Source of the DNA: Alphaproteobacteria bacterium
GTDB taxonomy: Bacteria > Myxococcota_A > UBA796 > GCA-2862545
Assembly (NCBI GenBank): GCA_020632925.1
Contig: JACKER010000008.1
Coordinates: forward strand, 496,001-560,000
Length of the DNA: 64,000 nt
Reading direction: 5' to 3'
Part shown: in pieces, positions 26,243-37,018 of the stretch
Position numbering within the stretch: position 1 is the stretch's first letter
Layout of the letters: the number at the start of each line of letters is the position of its first letter
Program-made: the position numbers and the translations under genes
The notes under the pieces: generated by a model
The model's database searches: none
Told to the model about the DNA's origin: nothing
Seen by the model: the letters and a program-made list of their open reading frames with translations, nothing else

Positions 26243-27336
26243 GCGACGAGACCGCCGACGATCGCGTCCCGCTCGACGATCTCGGCGATACGCCCGCCCT
26301 CTCGACGCTGCTCTCCCGGCGGACCCCGCTCGTGGACCCGGCCGTCCAGCTCGCGACGCTCGACGCGATCGAGCTCCCCGGCGGCGACTTCGACGCGAAG
26401 CTGGCGTGCGCCGGCCTGCCGCCGCTCGTCGCGCGCAAGGTCCGGGTGTTCCAGATCAACGTCGGCAAGCTGTGCAACATGACCTGCCGGCACTGCCACG
26501 TGGACGCCGGGCCGGACCGCTGGGCCGAGACGATGGACCGGCCGACGATGGAGGCCTGCCTGCGCGCGCTCGACCGCACGGAGGCAGACACCGTCGACAT
26601 CACGGGCGGGGCGCCCGAGCTCAACCCGCACTTCCGCTGGCTCGTCGACGAGTGCGTGGCGCGCGGCAAGCACGTGATCGATCGGTGCAACCTCACCGTG
26701 CTCCTGCTGGGCCGGACGCGGGGGCTGCCCGAGTGGCTCGCGGAGCGAGGGGTCGAGGTCGTCGCGAGCCTCCCGCACAACCGGCGCTCGAACACCGACG
26801 CGCAGCGCGGATCCGGGACGTACGACCGCTCCATCGCGGCGATGAAGCTACTGAACGCCGCGGGGTACGGCGCCGGCGACCCCAAGCGGGTGCTGACGCT
26901 CATGCACAACCCGTCGGGGGCGTGGCTCCCTTCGGCGCAAGCCGCCATGGAGCGCGAGTGGAAGGCCTCCCTCGAGCGCGACCACGGGGTGCGCTTCGAC
27001 CGGCTGATCGCGCTGAACAACATGCCGATCTCGCGGTTCCTCGAGTGGCTCGAGAGCACGGGCAACACCGAGGCGTACCTGAAGCGCCTGCTGGACGCGT
27101 TCAACCCGGGCGCGGTGTCGGGCCTGATGTGCACGGACACGCTGTCGGTCGGGTGGGACGGCCGGATCTACGACTGCGACTTCAACCAGATGCTGGCGAT
27201 GGAGGCGGACATGGACCGTCCCCACGTCGACGCGTACGACCCCGCGCAGCACGATGGCCGCGCGGTCCGCACCGCCCGCCACTGCTTCGGGTGCACGGCG
27301 GGCGCGGGCAGCAGCTGCGGCGGCGCCACGACCTGA
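26239..27336 (+). CDS. radical SAM/Cys-rich protein, ArsS-like (arsenosugar biosynthesis type)
   Basis: A 365-residue radical SAM enzyme. CNMTCRHCHVDAGP (about residues 79-92) binds the SAM cluster, ITGGAPELNPHF follows, and the C-terminal domain (NPGAVSGLMCTDTLSVGWDGRIYDCDFNQML ends with CFGCTAGAGSSCGG when read in two parts) matches the DUF3641-type Cys-rich region. Members include ArsS, which adds a 5'-deoxyadenosyl group to methylated arsenic, and maturases of selenium/sulfur peptides. The paired AhpD-like gene fits either. No arsM or precursor-peptide gene is adjacent, so the substrate is open. Confidence 0.85.
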   Translation: MSDETADDRVPLDDLGDTPALSTLLSRRTPLVDPAVQLATLDAIELPGGDFDAKLACAGLPPLVARKVRVFQINVGKLCNMTCRHCHVDAGPDRWAETMDRPTMEACLRALDRTEADTVDITGGAPELNPHFRWLVDECVARGKHVIDRCNLTVLLLGRTRGLPEWLAERGVEVVASLPHNRRSNTDAQRGSGTYDRSIAAMKLLNAAGYGAGDPKRVLTLMHNPSGAWLPSAQAAMEREWKASLERDHGVRFDRLIALNNMPISRFLEWLESTGNTEAYLKRLLDAFNPGAVSGLMCTDTLSVGWDGRIYDCDFNQMLAMEADMDRPHVDAYDPAQHDGRAVRTARHCFGCTAGAGSSCGGATT

Positions 27337-27342
27337 GGGCGG

Positions 27343-28395
27343 CTACGCGCGGCGGCGGCGGAGGCCGAGCAGCAACCACCCGGGCCACCACCACGCCCCG
27401 GCGCTCCCCGTGGACGCGCAGCCGCAGCCGGCGGGTGCCCCGGTCGCCGGAACGTCCCCATCGGGCGTGGTCGCCGCGGGATCGGTGTCGACGGTGTCGG
27501 TCCCCACGAGCCCCGTGTCGTCCACCGTCGACGAGAGCCCGGTGTCGCCCGTGTCTCCGGGCGGCGTCGGCAGCGGGGCCTGCTCGTCCAGCCACCGGGC
27601 CGACGGGTCGTCCCACGCGCAGTTGCCCCACCCGTAGCTGCCGTCCTGCGGCCAGGTCTCGGTGTACGCCCCGGCCTTCGCCACGAAGTAGTACGGGCGG
27701 CAGCCGCTCCCGCCGGGCACGGTCGTGCGGTAGATGCCGCGCTGCTCGGTGCCCTGGACGAGGTCCAGATCGAAGCGCTCGCCCGCCACCACCACGTAGA
27801 TCTCGTCCGGCACGACCTCGGCGTCGAAGTCCACCGCCAGCGCGGCCTGCCCCTGCGGCTGCTCCGGCTGGTGCAGCCCGATCCCCATGCCGCGCGTCGG
27901 GACGTTCCCACGGGCGAAGTCCTGGGTGTAGTAGTTGCCCGCGACACCCGTCCCGAGCTCGTTGTACGTCGAGGACATGATGTTGCTGCGGTGACCCGAC
28001 GAGCACATCCAGCCCTCGACCACCGCCGAGTACGGGTCGGCGTAGCCCTGGGCGATGTTCTCCCCGAGCGCCGACCCCTCGTTGTAGAAGCGCCGGATCC
28101 GCGCGTCCCAGGACGTCCCGTCGTTGCTGTCGTGCGAGAAGTAGTGGTCGTCCCGCATGTCGTTCGAGTGGTAGGACGCGGCGGCGTTCAGCCCGCTGTC
28201 CATGCGCAGCAGCGGCTTGGGCGTCTTCTCGCTGCTCTGGAACCCGTTGAAGTTGCACGGGTACTCGTCGCGCAGCGCCTCGGGGTCCGCGCGGACCACG
28301 TTCGTCCAGAAGAAGGTCTCGCGGTCCGCGTACGTCGGGAGCCCGTCGACCGGGTCGCCGTACCCTGCCAGCGCGGCGCTCGTGAACCACAGCAT
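27343..28395 (-). CDS. secreted CAP-domain (SCP/PR1) protein with MYXO-CTERM-like tail
   Basis: A 350-residue exported protein. The ATG is four bases after GGAGGT and yields a short signal (MLWFTSAALA). The CAP domain shows YHSNDMRDDHYFSHD, ALGENIAQG and SSGHRSNIMSSTYNELGTG with the usual His/Glu cavity residues. A second beta-rich domain (about residues 190-270) follows. The tail is a DTGDTG/DTVDTDP stalk, GCGC, a Trp-rich helix and RRRR, the same tripartite design as the M23 peptidase. It converges with the radical SAM gene and diverges from exbB. Confidence 0.85.
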   Translation of the reverse strand: MLWFTSAALAGYGDPVDGLPTYADRETFFWTNVVRADPEALRDEYPCNFNGFQSSEKTPKPLLRMDSGLNAAASYHSNDMRDDHYFSHDSNDGTSWDARIRRFYNEGSALGENIAQGYADPYSAVVEGWMCSSGHRSNIMSSTYNELGTGVAGNYYTQDFARGNVPTRGMGIGLHQPEQPQGQAALAVDFDAEVVPDEIYVVVAGERFDLDLVQGTEQRGIYRTTVPGGSGCRPYYFVAKAGAYTETWPQDGSYGWGNCAWDDPSARWLDEQAPLPTPPGDTGDTGLSSTVDDTGLVGTDTVDTDPAATTPDGDVPATGAPAGCGCASTGSAGAWWWPGWLLLGLRRRRA

Positions 28396-28498
28396 GCGCA
28401 CCTCCGACCCCGCGGCCCGCACGTAGCCCGGTGCCTCGCCGGGCCCCGTCAACGTTTCGTGAGCCCCGCCCGGCACGATGCGTGCATGGGCCCAGGGC

Positions 28499-29095
28499 AT
28501 GGAAGCACAGAGCTTGTGGAGCCTGCTCGCCCAGGCCGGCTGGACGATGATCCCGCTGTACGTGTGCAGCGTCCTCGCGCTCGGCGTGGGGCTGCACAAG
28601 GCGCTCCAGTTCACGCTCGACGGCGTGGGCGACACCACGCCGCTCCGGCACCTCGACGACCCTGATCGGAGCACGCTCGTCGACCGACTGACCCCCCTCC
28701 GTGGACCGCTCGCCCGCGTGATGCTGGTGGCGGCACGGACGGACCCGGCGCGGGCCGAGGGGGAGGCCTCGCGGGCGGCGGTGGCGGAGCTCGATCGGTA
28801 CGAGGCCTGGCTCGCGCTCCTCGGCTACGTCGCCCAGGCGGCACCCCTCTTCGGGCTGCTCGGCACCGTCATCGGCATGGTGGACCTGTTCTCCTCGATG
28901 CAGATGGCGGGCAGCGACGTGAGCACGGCGACGCTGTCCGCGGGCATCTGGAAGGCGCTGCTCACCACGGCCGCGGGCCTCATCGTCGCCATCCCCACGC
29001 TCGGCGTGCACCTGTGGCTCAGCCGCCGGCTCGAGCTGCTCCAGCACCGGATGGAAGAAGGCGTCGGTCGACTGCTCTCGCGGGTCGCCGCGTGA
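28499..29095 (+). CDS. exbB: ExbB/TolQ/MotA-family proton channel protein
   Basis: A 198-residue inner-membrane protein with three helices: MIPLYVCSVLALGVGL near residue 16, APLFGLLGTVIGMVDLF in the centre and GIWKALLTTAAGLIVAIPTL, the last two carrying the family's conserved Gly, Thr and Pro residues. It forms the proton-driven motor with ExbD and TonB. An ATG 21 bases upstream is an alternative start; the chosen one matches usual ExbB starts. The next gene overlaps by GTGA. Confidence 0.9.
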   Translation: MEAQSLWSLLAQAGWTMIPLYVCSVLALGVGLHKALQFTLDGVGDTTPLRHLDDPDRSTLVDRLTPLRGPLARVMLVAARTDPARAEGEASRAAVAELDRYEAWLALLGYVAQAAPLFGLLGTVIGMVDLFSSMQMAGSDVSTATLSAGIWKALLTTAAGLIVAIPTLGVHLWLSRRLELLQHRMEEGVGRLLSRVAA

Positions 29096-29490
29096 AGCTG
29101 CCCCACCGGAAGCGGCGCGAGGTGACGCTCAACCTGTCGCCGCTGATCGACGTCATCTTCATCCTGCTCATCTTCGTGGTGCTGGTGGCCAAGTTCGCCG
29201 ACCAGGAGCGGATCGACGTCGACCTGCCGTCCGCCGAGGCGGGCCGTCCGGCGGAGGTCGACGCGCTGCTCGTCGAGGTCGACGCGGACGGGCAGGTGTG
29301 GGTGGAGGGCCAGCTCGTGGCGCGCGACGCGCTTTTCGGCGAGCTCGAGGCCGCGCGGCGGCGGTACCACCGGGCGGTGCTGGTGGCGGACCGGACGACC
29401 TCGCTGCAGAGCGCGGTGGACGTGATCAGCACGGCCAAGCTGGTGGGCTTCGACGCGGTGGCGGTCGCGACCAAGCCGCCGGAGCCCTGA
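29092..29490 (+). CDS. exbD: ExbD/TolR-family biopolymer transport protein
   Basis: A 132-residue protein with a basic N-terminus (KLPHRKRREV), one helix containing NLSPLIDVIFILLIFVVL with the essential membrane Asp, and a periplasmic domain ending in AVDVISTAKLVGFDAVAVAT. Size and order match ExbD. It is coupled to exbB (GTGA) and tonB (TGATG). Confidence 0.92.
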   Translation: MKLPHRKRREVTLNLSPLIDVIFILLIFVVLVAKFADQERIDVDLPSAEAGRPAEVDALLVEVDADGQVWVEGQLVARDALFGELEAARRRYHRAVLVADRTTSLQSAVDVISTAKLVGFDAVAVATKPPEP

Positions 29491-30266
29491 TGGGACCGCG
29501 CGACCTGCTCTCGTCGTGGACCTTCGCCTGGGCCGTGGCGGTGGGCATCCACGTGGCGGTCGCCGCGATCCGCGTCCACCCGTACGACGACGCCGAGGAG
29601 CAGGAGCTCGTCGAGTTCGAGCTCGCCGAGCTGCCCGCGCGTCCGCCGCCGAAGCCCGAGCCCGAGCTCCCGCCGACGCCGCCCACACCCGCCCCGCCGG
29701 AGACGAAGGCGCCGCCTGGCCCGAAGAACCCCGACCCCAACGCCGACCCCAACCGCACGTCGCTGGAGTCCAATCGCCCTGCGACCGGCCCCGCCGACGA
29801 GCCCGTCCCCATCGTCACCGGGCTGCCGCTCGACCCGACTCAGCTCGCCGAGGGTGGGATGGGCGTTCGCGTCGGCAACACCTTCGCCCCCGGGTACGAC
29901 GCGGACGTGGCACCGGGCGAGATCCGCGGCTTCGTCGGGGGAGGTGCCGGCGGCGGTGACGGCACGACCTCGATCGGCGCGGCGGTCGCGACCCCGGACA
30001 CGCCGCCCAAGCTGCTGCGCGCCTGGCAGCCCCCCTACCCGCCCGACCTGACGGCGCAGGGCATCGAGGGGCGCGTCGTCCTGCAGGTCGAGGTCCTCAC
30101 GAACGGGCGCGCCGGCAAGGTCACGCTGATCCAGGGGGTCCACCCCGACCTCGACCGCATCGCGATGCTGGCGATGGAGCGCTTCCGCTGGCAGCCCGCC
30201 CGCAGCAAGGGCGGCAAGATCGTGGCGACGACGCAGCTCGCCATCGTCTTCCGCATCAACGACTGA
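29490..30266 (+). CDS. tonB: TonB family energy transducer
   Basis: A 258-residue protein with one N-terminal anchor (TFAWAVAVGIHVAVAAI), a Pro-rich periplasm-spanning stretch (about residues 48-90) and a C-terminal TonB domain with YPPDLTAQGIEGRVVLQVEV, VTLIQGVHPDLD and ERFRWQPA. A Gly-rich hinge (GGGAGGGDG) precedes the domain. With exbB-exbD it forms a complete motor operon. No TonB-dependent receptor is in the window, so the cargo is unknown. Confidence 0.92.
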   Translation: MGPRDLLSSWTFAWAVAVGIHVAVAAIRVHPYDDAEEQELVEFELAELPARPPPKPEPELPPTPPTPAPPETKAPPGPKNPDPNADPNRTSLESNRPATGPADEPVPIVTGLPLDPTQLAEGGMGVRVGNTFAPGYDADVAPGEIRGFVGGGAGGGDGTTSIGAAVATPDTPPKLLRAWQPPYPPDLTAQGIEGRVVLQVEVLTNGRAGKVTLIQGVHPDLDRIAMLAMERFRWQPARSKGGKIVATTQLAIVFRIND

Positions 30267-30302
30267 GCCATCCCGCACGATCGGCGGTGCGAGCCCCCAC
30301 AG

Positions 30303-31460
30303 TCACCACGTGACGCGCCGGCCCCGGATCCCGTGTGTCGTCTCCCAGACCACCACCGCCTCCCAGCCCGCCGCCGTCGCGCGCACCGACAGCGACGGGC
30401 GCTGGTCGTCGTCGCCGCCGGGCTCGTTCAGCGCGAGCGGTCCCGCGACCACCGTCCCATCGGGGTCCACCAGCGCCACGCGGACACCGATCGTGCCGTC
30501 GTCTTCGGCCTGCTGCCAGGCGCAGAGCACCCGCTCCTGCGCCGACGCCACGTCCACCCGGTTGCCGCCGGTGCCCGCGTCCAGCTCGAGGGAGGGTCCG
30601 AGGGGCTCGCCGTCCGGCTCGAACCAGCGGACATAGGCGCCAGCGCTCTCTCCGTCGCTGCCCGTCTTGTCCCGGAACGTGACCGCGATCCGCCCCGAGG
30701 GGGTGACCGCCACCGCCGGTCGGCTCGGCCAGCGGTCCTGCAGGTCGTCCACCCGGAAGCGGCGCTCCTCGCCGTCCGCGCCCATCAGCCCCGCCCAGGC
30801 CTCGTAGGCGACCTCGCCCGGGATCGTCGGGTGCGGCACGTGCAGCGCCCACGCACCCACCCAGCCCCCGTCGCGCGACGCGGCGTCCGAGGTGGTGCGG
30901 CGGGAGTCCTCGAGCACGAGCGCCTCCCCCACGGGCGCGAGCGCAGCGTCGAACCCTCGCGCCACGATCCGCCCGTCGTCGGGCCCCATCCCGGGACCGC
31001 CCGCCTCCGTCCAGATGGCGGCACCCCCGCCCGACCAGGCCGCGAGGTCCACCGCCTCCGCCAGCATCGGGCTCCGGCGGAGCTCCTGACCGGCCCCCAC
31101 CCGCCCATCGAGCTCGATCGGCCACAGCCAGATCCCGCCCTCAGCGTCGTCGTGCGCCACCACCCAGCGCCCGTCGGCCCAGGCGACGTCGGGCCGATCA
31201 CCGGGCGCGAGCGCGAGCGGCGAGGCCGGCGCGAGCTCGTCGTCGAGCGGCAACGCGTAGACCTGGGTGGCGGGCTCGTCGCCGACCACCATCGCCACCA
31301 ACGCCCCCTGCGCTCCCCAGTCCACCGTCGCGTGGTGGTGGTGGTGCCCCTCGGGCGGGCTCGTGACGACCACGATCGGCCCGGCCTCGAGCACGACCTC
31401 CTCCGCCGGCGGCGTCGGCGTCGTCGTCGGCGCCTCGGGAGCGCACGCCAGCCACCACAT
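30303..31460 (-). CDS. hypothetical beta-propeller-like lipoprotein
   Basis: A 385-residue predicted lipoprotein (MWWLACAPE, lipobox Cys6). The mature part has recurring strands such as DRPDVAWADGRWVVAHDD, VDLAAWSGGGAAIWTE, WPSRPAVAVTPSGRIAVTFRD and RPSLSVRATAAGWEAVVVWE, consistent with a propeller. A GHHHHHAT run lies near residue 39. The ATG overlaps the stop of the upstream endonuclease-like gene (TGATG); a GTG one codon earlier is also possible. No enzymatic motif is seen. Confidence 0.7.
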   Translation of the reverse strand: MWWLACAPEAPTTTPTPPAEEVVLEAGPIVVVTSPPEGHHHHHATVDWGAQGALVAMVVGDEPATQVYALPLDDELAPASPLALAPGDRPDVAWADGRWVVAHDDAEGGIWLWPIELDGRVGAGQELRRSPMLAEAVDLAAWSGGGAAIWTEAGGPGMGPDDGRIVARGFDAALAPVGEALVLEDSRRTTSDAASRDGGWVGAWALHVPHPTIPGEVAYEAWAGLMGADGEERRFRVDDLQDRWPSRPAVAVTPSGRIAVTFRDKTGSDGESAGAYVRWFEPDGEPLGPSLELDAGTGGNRVDVASAQERVLCAWQQAEDDGTIGVRVALVDPDGTVVAGPLALNEPGGDDDQRPSLSVRATAAGWEAVVVWETTHGIRGRRVTW

Positions 31461-32410
31461 CACAGACGGTCGATCGCCACGACCACCGGGCAGTGGTCGC
31501 TCGCCTTCGGGCGGTGCCAGCCCACGCCCGTCAGCCGCTCGCCGTCCCAGGCCTCCGCGCGCTTGGGCTGCCCGCGCCGGTCGATCGTCGGCAGGCCGGG
31601 GTTGAGCGCCGCCAGGCGCCGGCTCGCGAGCACGTGGTCCAGCTGGCGGTACGCCGGGGGCGCGTTGGAGGGCGCGTGCCCCTGGAAGTAGTGCGTCCAG
31701 CGCTCACGCTCCGGCAGGCGCTCGACCAGCGGCACGACTGCGTCCCAGCGCACCAGATCGAGGATGCCCGACCGACCCTGCTCGTCGTCCACCACGTGGT
31801 CGTTGAGGTCCCCGAGCACCACGAAGGGCGCGTCACCCGGGTCGTCGCCGAAGCGCCGGCGCACGATGTCCATCACCGCCCGCGCCTGCTGCACCCGCCG
31901 CGGCCGGGTGACCGCGCGGCCCGGTGCGTCGTCGGTCTCCGCCCGCATCGACTTGAAGTGGTTCACGAACAGCGTCAGCACGCCGAGGCCCGGCACCTCC
32001 ACGTCCGCCTCCAGGCAGTCGCGGTCGAACACCGGCTGCCCATCGCCGCCCAGCAGGTGCTGCCAGGAGCGCGCGTGCACGATCGGGAAGCGGGACAGCA
32101 ACCCCACGTCGATCCGCCGCTGGTCGTTGCCGTCGATCACCAGCGCGTGCGGCCAGGCGTCGCGGCCGCCGAGGAAGCGGTCGCGGAACTGCTTGAGCGT
32201 GTCGAGCCCCTCGACCTCCTGCAGCGCGATCACGTCGGCGTCGAGCCCGTTGAGGAGATCGGCCGTGATCCGCTTGGACTCCGGGTCCTCGAGGCGGAAC
32301 CGCAGGTCCTCGGAGGTGAAGCCCTCCTCGGTCGCCCGGCGAGGGTCCACCCCGCGAGCGAACCGGAAGCGCGTGAACAGGTTCTCGACGTTGAACGTAG
32401 CGAGCCGCAC
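31460..32410 (-). CDS. endonuclease/exonuclease/phosphatase family protein
   Basis: A 316-residue protein starting at GTG. The DNase I-like fold motifs are RLATFNVENLF, VIALQEVEG with the metal-binding Glu, LFVNHFKSMR with a catalytic His, VVLGDLNDHVVDDE with Asp/Asn, YRQLDHVLASRRL, and ASDHCPVVVAI with the final Asp-His pair. No signal peptide is seen, so it may act in the cytoplasm. Substrate class (DNA, nucleotide or phospholipid) cannot be decided. It diverges from typA. Confidence 0.88.
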   Translation of the reverse strand: MRLATFNVENLFTRFRFARGVDPRRATEEGFTSEDLRFRLEDPESKRITADLLNGLDADVIALQEVEGLDTLKQFRDRFLGGRDAWPHALVIDGNDQRRIDVGLLSRFPIVHARSWQHLLGGDGQPVFDRDCLEADVEVPGLGVLTLFVNHFKSMRAETDDAPGRAVTRPRRVQQARAVMDIVRRRFGDDPGDAPFVVLGDLNDHVVDDEQGRSGILDLVRWDAVVPLVERLPERERWTHYFQGHAPSNAPPAYRQLDHVLASRRLAALNPGLPTIDRRGQPKRAEAWDGERLTGVGWHRPKASDHCPVVVAIDRL

Positions 32411-32496
32411 GACCCCACCCTACCCCGGCGACGACCGACAGGGCGCTCCCGGGCCTGCCCAGATACACCTAGCGCCCTTCGAGGTCCGGCCCCATC

Positions 32497-34314
<1,818 letters not shown>

Positions 34315-34356
34315 TTCCCGGCCGCTGACGCGGCCTCCCCACCCCACCCTCCCCGG

Positions 34357-34383
34357 CCCTCCCGCCCCGGGTGGGCGGGAGGG
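34357..34383. terminator. perfect 11-bp hairpin between convergent typA and cytochrome gene
   Basis: Arms CCCTCCCGCCC and GGGCGGGAGGG pair perfectly around the loop CGGGT. Location between convergent stops suggests a bidirectional terminator. No T-tract is present. Confidence 0.6.
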
Positions 34384-34396
34384 AGGGAAGCAGCGC

Positions 34397-36340
34397 TCAG
34401 AAGCTCCGCAGGTACGCCTCGAGCGCGTCCATCTCCTGGTCGGTCAGGGAGGACGTGTCGCCCATCTGGCCACCGCGCGCCCACTCGAGCACGTCGCGCA
34501 GCGTGCGCAACGAGCCGTCGTGCAGGTACGGCGCGGACGCGGCGATCCCCGACAGGCCCGGCGTGTTCGTGGTCAGGTCCACCACGGTGTGCAGCCGGTT
34601 GTCGGTGCCGCGGTCGCCCGCGTGGCAGGAGGCGCAGCCCACGTCGGCGCTCTCGAAGATCGCGCGGCCCTGCTCGATCAGCGAGACCTCCTGCTCCGGC
34701 AGGATCGGCAGCCGCGTGCTGTCGACGAACGCGCCGATCGCGTCGAGCTGCTCGTCGGTCGGACCGTGCCCACCCATGCGGAGGGTCGTGGTCAGGAGCG
34801 CCTCGTCGCCGACCGAGTCCACCCCGCTGCGCCAGGTCAGCGGCACGGTCTCCGACACGGCCCCCGCCAGGGACGGCGTCTGCAGCCGCACCTTGCCCCC
34901 CTCCTCGCGGAAGGTCCAGGTCACGCCGTCGTCGCGACCGTCGAAGTGGCAGGTCGCGCAGGACACGCCGCCGCCCCGGGCCACCATGGCCTTGTCGGTC
35001 GCGCTGTAGAACAGGCGTCGGCCGAGCTCCACCTGCGGCGACAGCGAAGGCTCCGTGACCCTGATCGCGTCGACCGCGTGGATGGGGACGACGTCCTCGC
35101 GCTGCTTCTTGTCGTCGGCCTCGTGGCGGTTGACCTCGACCGCGTCGTCCCAGGTCACGCGGCGGATGTCACGGTCGATGAAGTCGTGCACGAACAGGCT
35201 CTCGCCGTCGAACACCATCCCGCGCGGACCTGCGCCGGTGAGGACGGGGGTCACCGGGCGGACCCAGAAGTTGAGGAACTGCGCGGGCGCCCCGCTGAAC
35301 GACTTCAGCTTCACGCCGCGGTCGTTGCGACCCTGCCCCCGGTACGGCTCGGTGTCGACCACCACCAGCGCGTCCGAGCCCTCCATGGACACCGCGAAGT
35401 AGCGGTTGTCCGGCGCGATCGCGGCGCTCGGGTAGCTCCGCCAGGCCTTGCGGTTCTTCTTGGCCGCGAGGAAGACCGCGCGCCCGGCGTCCAGGACCTC
35501 GCCGTCGTCGTCGAGCTGGAAGACCACGAGGGCCGGGTTGATGCGGCCCGCCGTCACGACGTCACCGCTGCCATCACCCGCGTACCCCTGGCCCCCGTTG
35601 TTCACGTCGCTCACCACCGGCGTGGTGTTGTCGACGTAGACCGTGGGGAAGCCGACGCTGTCGCCGTCCGGGGAGACCACCGGATCGCCCGTGGGGCGAG
35701 GGGTGAGCGTGTTCGGGATGTTCTTGCCGAAGTCGACGTCGTCGTCGTCCGGCGGCGCGTCGTCACCCGTCTCGGGGAGCTGGATCGGCGTGACCGCGCC
35801 CGAGTCGAGATCGATGCGCGAGATCGTGCCGTTGCGGGTGCTCGCCACGAACAGGGCCGTCTCCGCCGGGTTCAGCGCGAGCCAGCGCGGCTCGTCCTGC
35901 ACCGCGAACGTGCGCAGCACCTTGAGGGTGGTGCCGTCGAGCTCGAGGACCACGTCCTGCATGGACACGGCCACGTAGACGCGGCTGCCGTCCGACAGCG
36001 CGACGACGCCGTAGGGCTCGGCGCCCACCTTCGCCGTCTGCTCGACCACGAGCTGATCGGCGTCGTCGAGCACCGCGACCGCGCCCTCCCCGCGCAGCGT
36101 CACCCAGGCCTTGCCGTTGGCGGTGGCGATCCGCGTCGGCTCCAGGCCCACCTGCACCTCGCTGGTGGTCCCGGTGGCGGGATCGAACCGGGTCACGGTC
36201 CCCTCGTCCACGTTCACGGCGAGCAGGCGTCCCGAGCGCCCCGCCACCATCGTCGAGCTCGAGGTGGGGCTGTGGAGCGTCTGCTCCGAGCCACAGCCCA
36301 CGAGGGCCACGGCCAGCATCACCGAAGTCAGGATTCTCAT
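34397..36340 (-). CDS. lipoprotein with beta-propeller and dihaem cytochrome c domain
   Basis: A 647-residue predicted lipoprotein (MLAVALVGCGSE, lipobox Cys16). Residues 30-400 look like a YVTN-type propeller (RLLAVNVDEGTVTRFD, AVAVLDDADQLVV, SRVYVAVSMQDVVLELD, RWLALNPAETALFVAS). The C-terminal 220 residues resemble the MauG/cytochrome c peroxidase type, with haem sites CATCH (about residue 460) and CASCH (about 569). The GGAGGT ribosome site is ideal. It is divergent from the ECF sigma operon, sharing about 105 bases, so it could be a target of that sigma factor. Confidence 0.85.
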   Translation of the reverse strand: MRILTSVMLAVALVGCGSEQTLHSPTSSSTMVAGRSGRLLAVNVDEGTVTRFDPATGTTSEVQVGLEPTRIATANGKAWVTLRGEGAVAVLDDADQLVVEQTAKVGAEPYGVVALSDGSRVYVAVSMQDVVLELDGTTLKVLRTFAVQDEPRWLALNPAETALFVASTRNGTISRIDLDSGAVTPIQLPETGDDAPPDDDDVDFGKNIPNTLTPRPTGDPVVSPDGDSVGFPTVYVDNTTPVVSDVNNGGQGYAGDGSGDVVTAGRINPALVVFQLDDDGEVLDAGRAVFLAAKKNRKAWRSYPSAAIAPDNRYFAVSMEGSDALVVVDTEPYRGQGRNDRGVKLKSFSGAPAQFLNFWVRPVTPVLTGAGPRGMVFDGESLFVHDFIDRDIRRVTWDDAVEVNRHEADDKKQREDVVPIHAVDAIRVTEPSLSPQVELGRRLFYSATDKAMVARGGGVSCATCHFDGRDDGVTWTFREEGGKVRLQTPSLAGAVSETVPLTWRSGVDSVGDEALLTTTLRMGGHGPTDEQLDAIGAFVDSTRLPILPEQEVSLIEQGRAIFESADVGCASCHAGDRGTDNRLHTVVDLTTNTPGLSGIAASAPYLHDGSLRTLRDVLEWARGGQMGDTSSLTDQEMDALEAYLRSF

Positions 36341-36445
36341 GTCGACCTCCGTGCTGCTGTCGGTGTGGGCAGGCCAGCCAGGCCTTCAATGTTTTTTTCG
36401 ATGAAGGATGTCGGGACCGGCGACACCCAGGCTAGCGGAGAGACG

Positions 36446-37018
36446 ATGAACGCGACGAGCGATCTCGACGCGCTCCGTGGACTCGAGCCCACGGCCGTCG
36501 AACAGTTCTATCGGGATCATGCCCCGGCGGTGCTCGGGTGGGTGATCCGTCTCGGTGGCGCCCGCCTCGACGCCGAGGACGTGGCGCACCAGGTGTTCGA
36601 GATCGCGCTGCACCGCCTGCCGTCGTTCCGCGGCGAGTCGACGCCCCGCACCTGGCTCTATGGGATCACCCGTCGCGTCGTCGCCAACGCGCGCCGCAAG
36701 CAGGCGATCTGGAGCTTCGTGGGGCTCGACGGGTGGCTGGGCGCCGACCCGGGTCCCGATCCCGAGGCCGTGTCGGGCCGGGAGAGCCAGCGCCGCCGGG
36801 TGCAGGAGGCGCTCGACGCGCTGCCCTTCGCTCAGCGCGAGGTGGTGGTCCTCCTCGACATCGAGGAGCGCCCCGCCGCCGAGGTCGCGCAGATGCTGGA
36901 CGTGCCCGTCGGCACCGTCTACAGCCGCTCCCACCACGCGCGGCGGGCGTTCGCGTCCGCCCTGAAGCGCAAGGGGGTCACCGCCGAGGCCGTGCTCTCG
37001 TGGGGAGGTGTCGCGTGA
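36446..37018 (+). CDS. ECF-type RNA polymerase sigma factor
   Basis: A 190-residue sigma-70 family protein. Region 2 is FYRDHAPAVLGWVIRL, DAEDVAHQVFEIAL and TPRTWLYGITRRVVANARR. Region 4 is LPFAQREVVVLLDIEE with the helix-turn-helix VAQMLDVPVGTVYSRSHHAR. Two in-frame ATGs occur upstream, but this one has GGAG five bases before it. The stop overlaps the FecR-like gene (GTGA), the usual arrangement of an ECF factor with its regulator. Confidence 0.93.
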   Translation: MNATSDLDALRGLEPTAVEQFYRDHAPAVLGWVIRLGGARLDAEDVAHQVFEIALHRLPSFRGESTPRTWLYGITRRVVANARRKQAIWSFVGLDGWLGADPGPDPEAVSGRESQRRRVQEALDALPFAQREVVVLLDIEERPAAEVAQMLDVPVGTVYSRSHHARRAFASALKRKGVTAEAVLSWGGVA

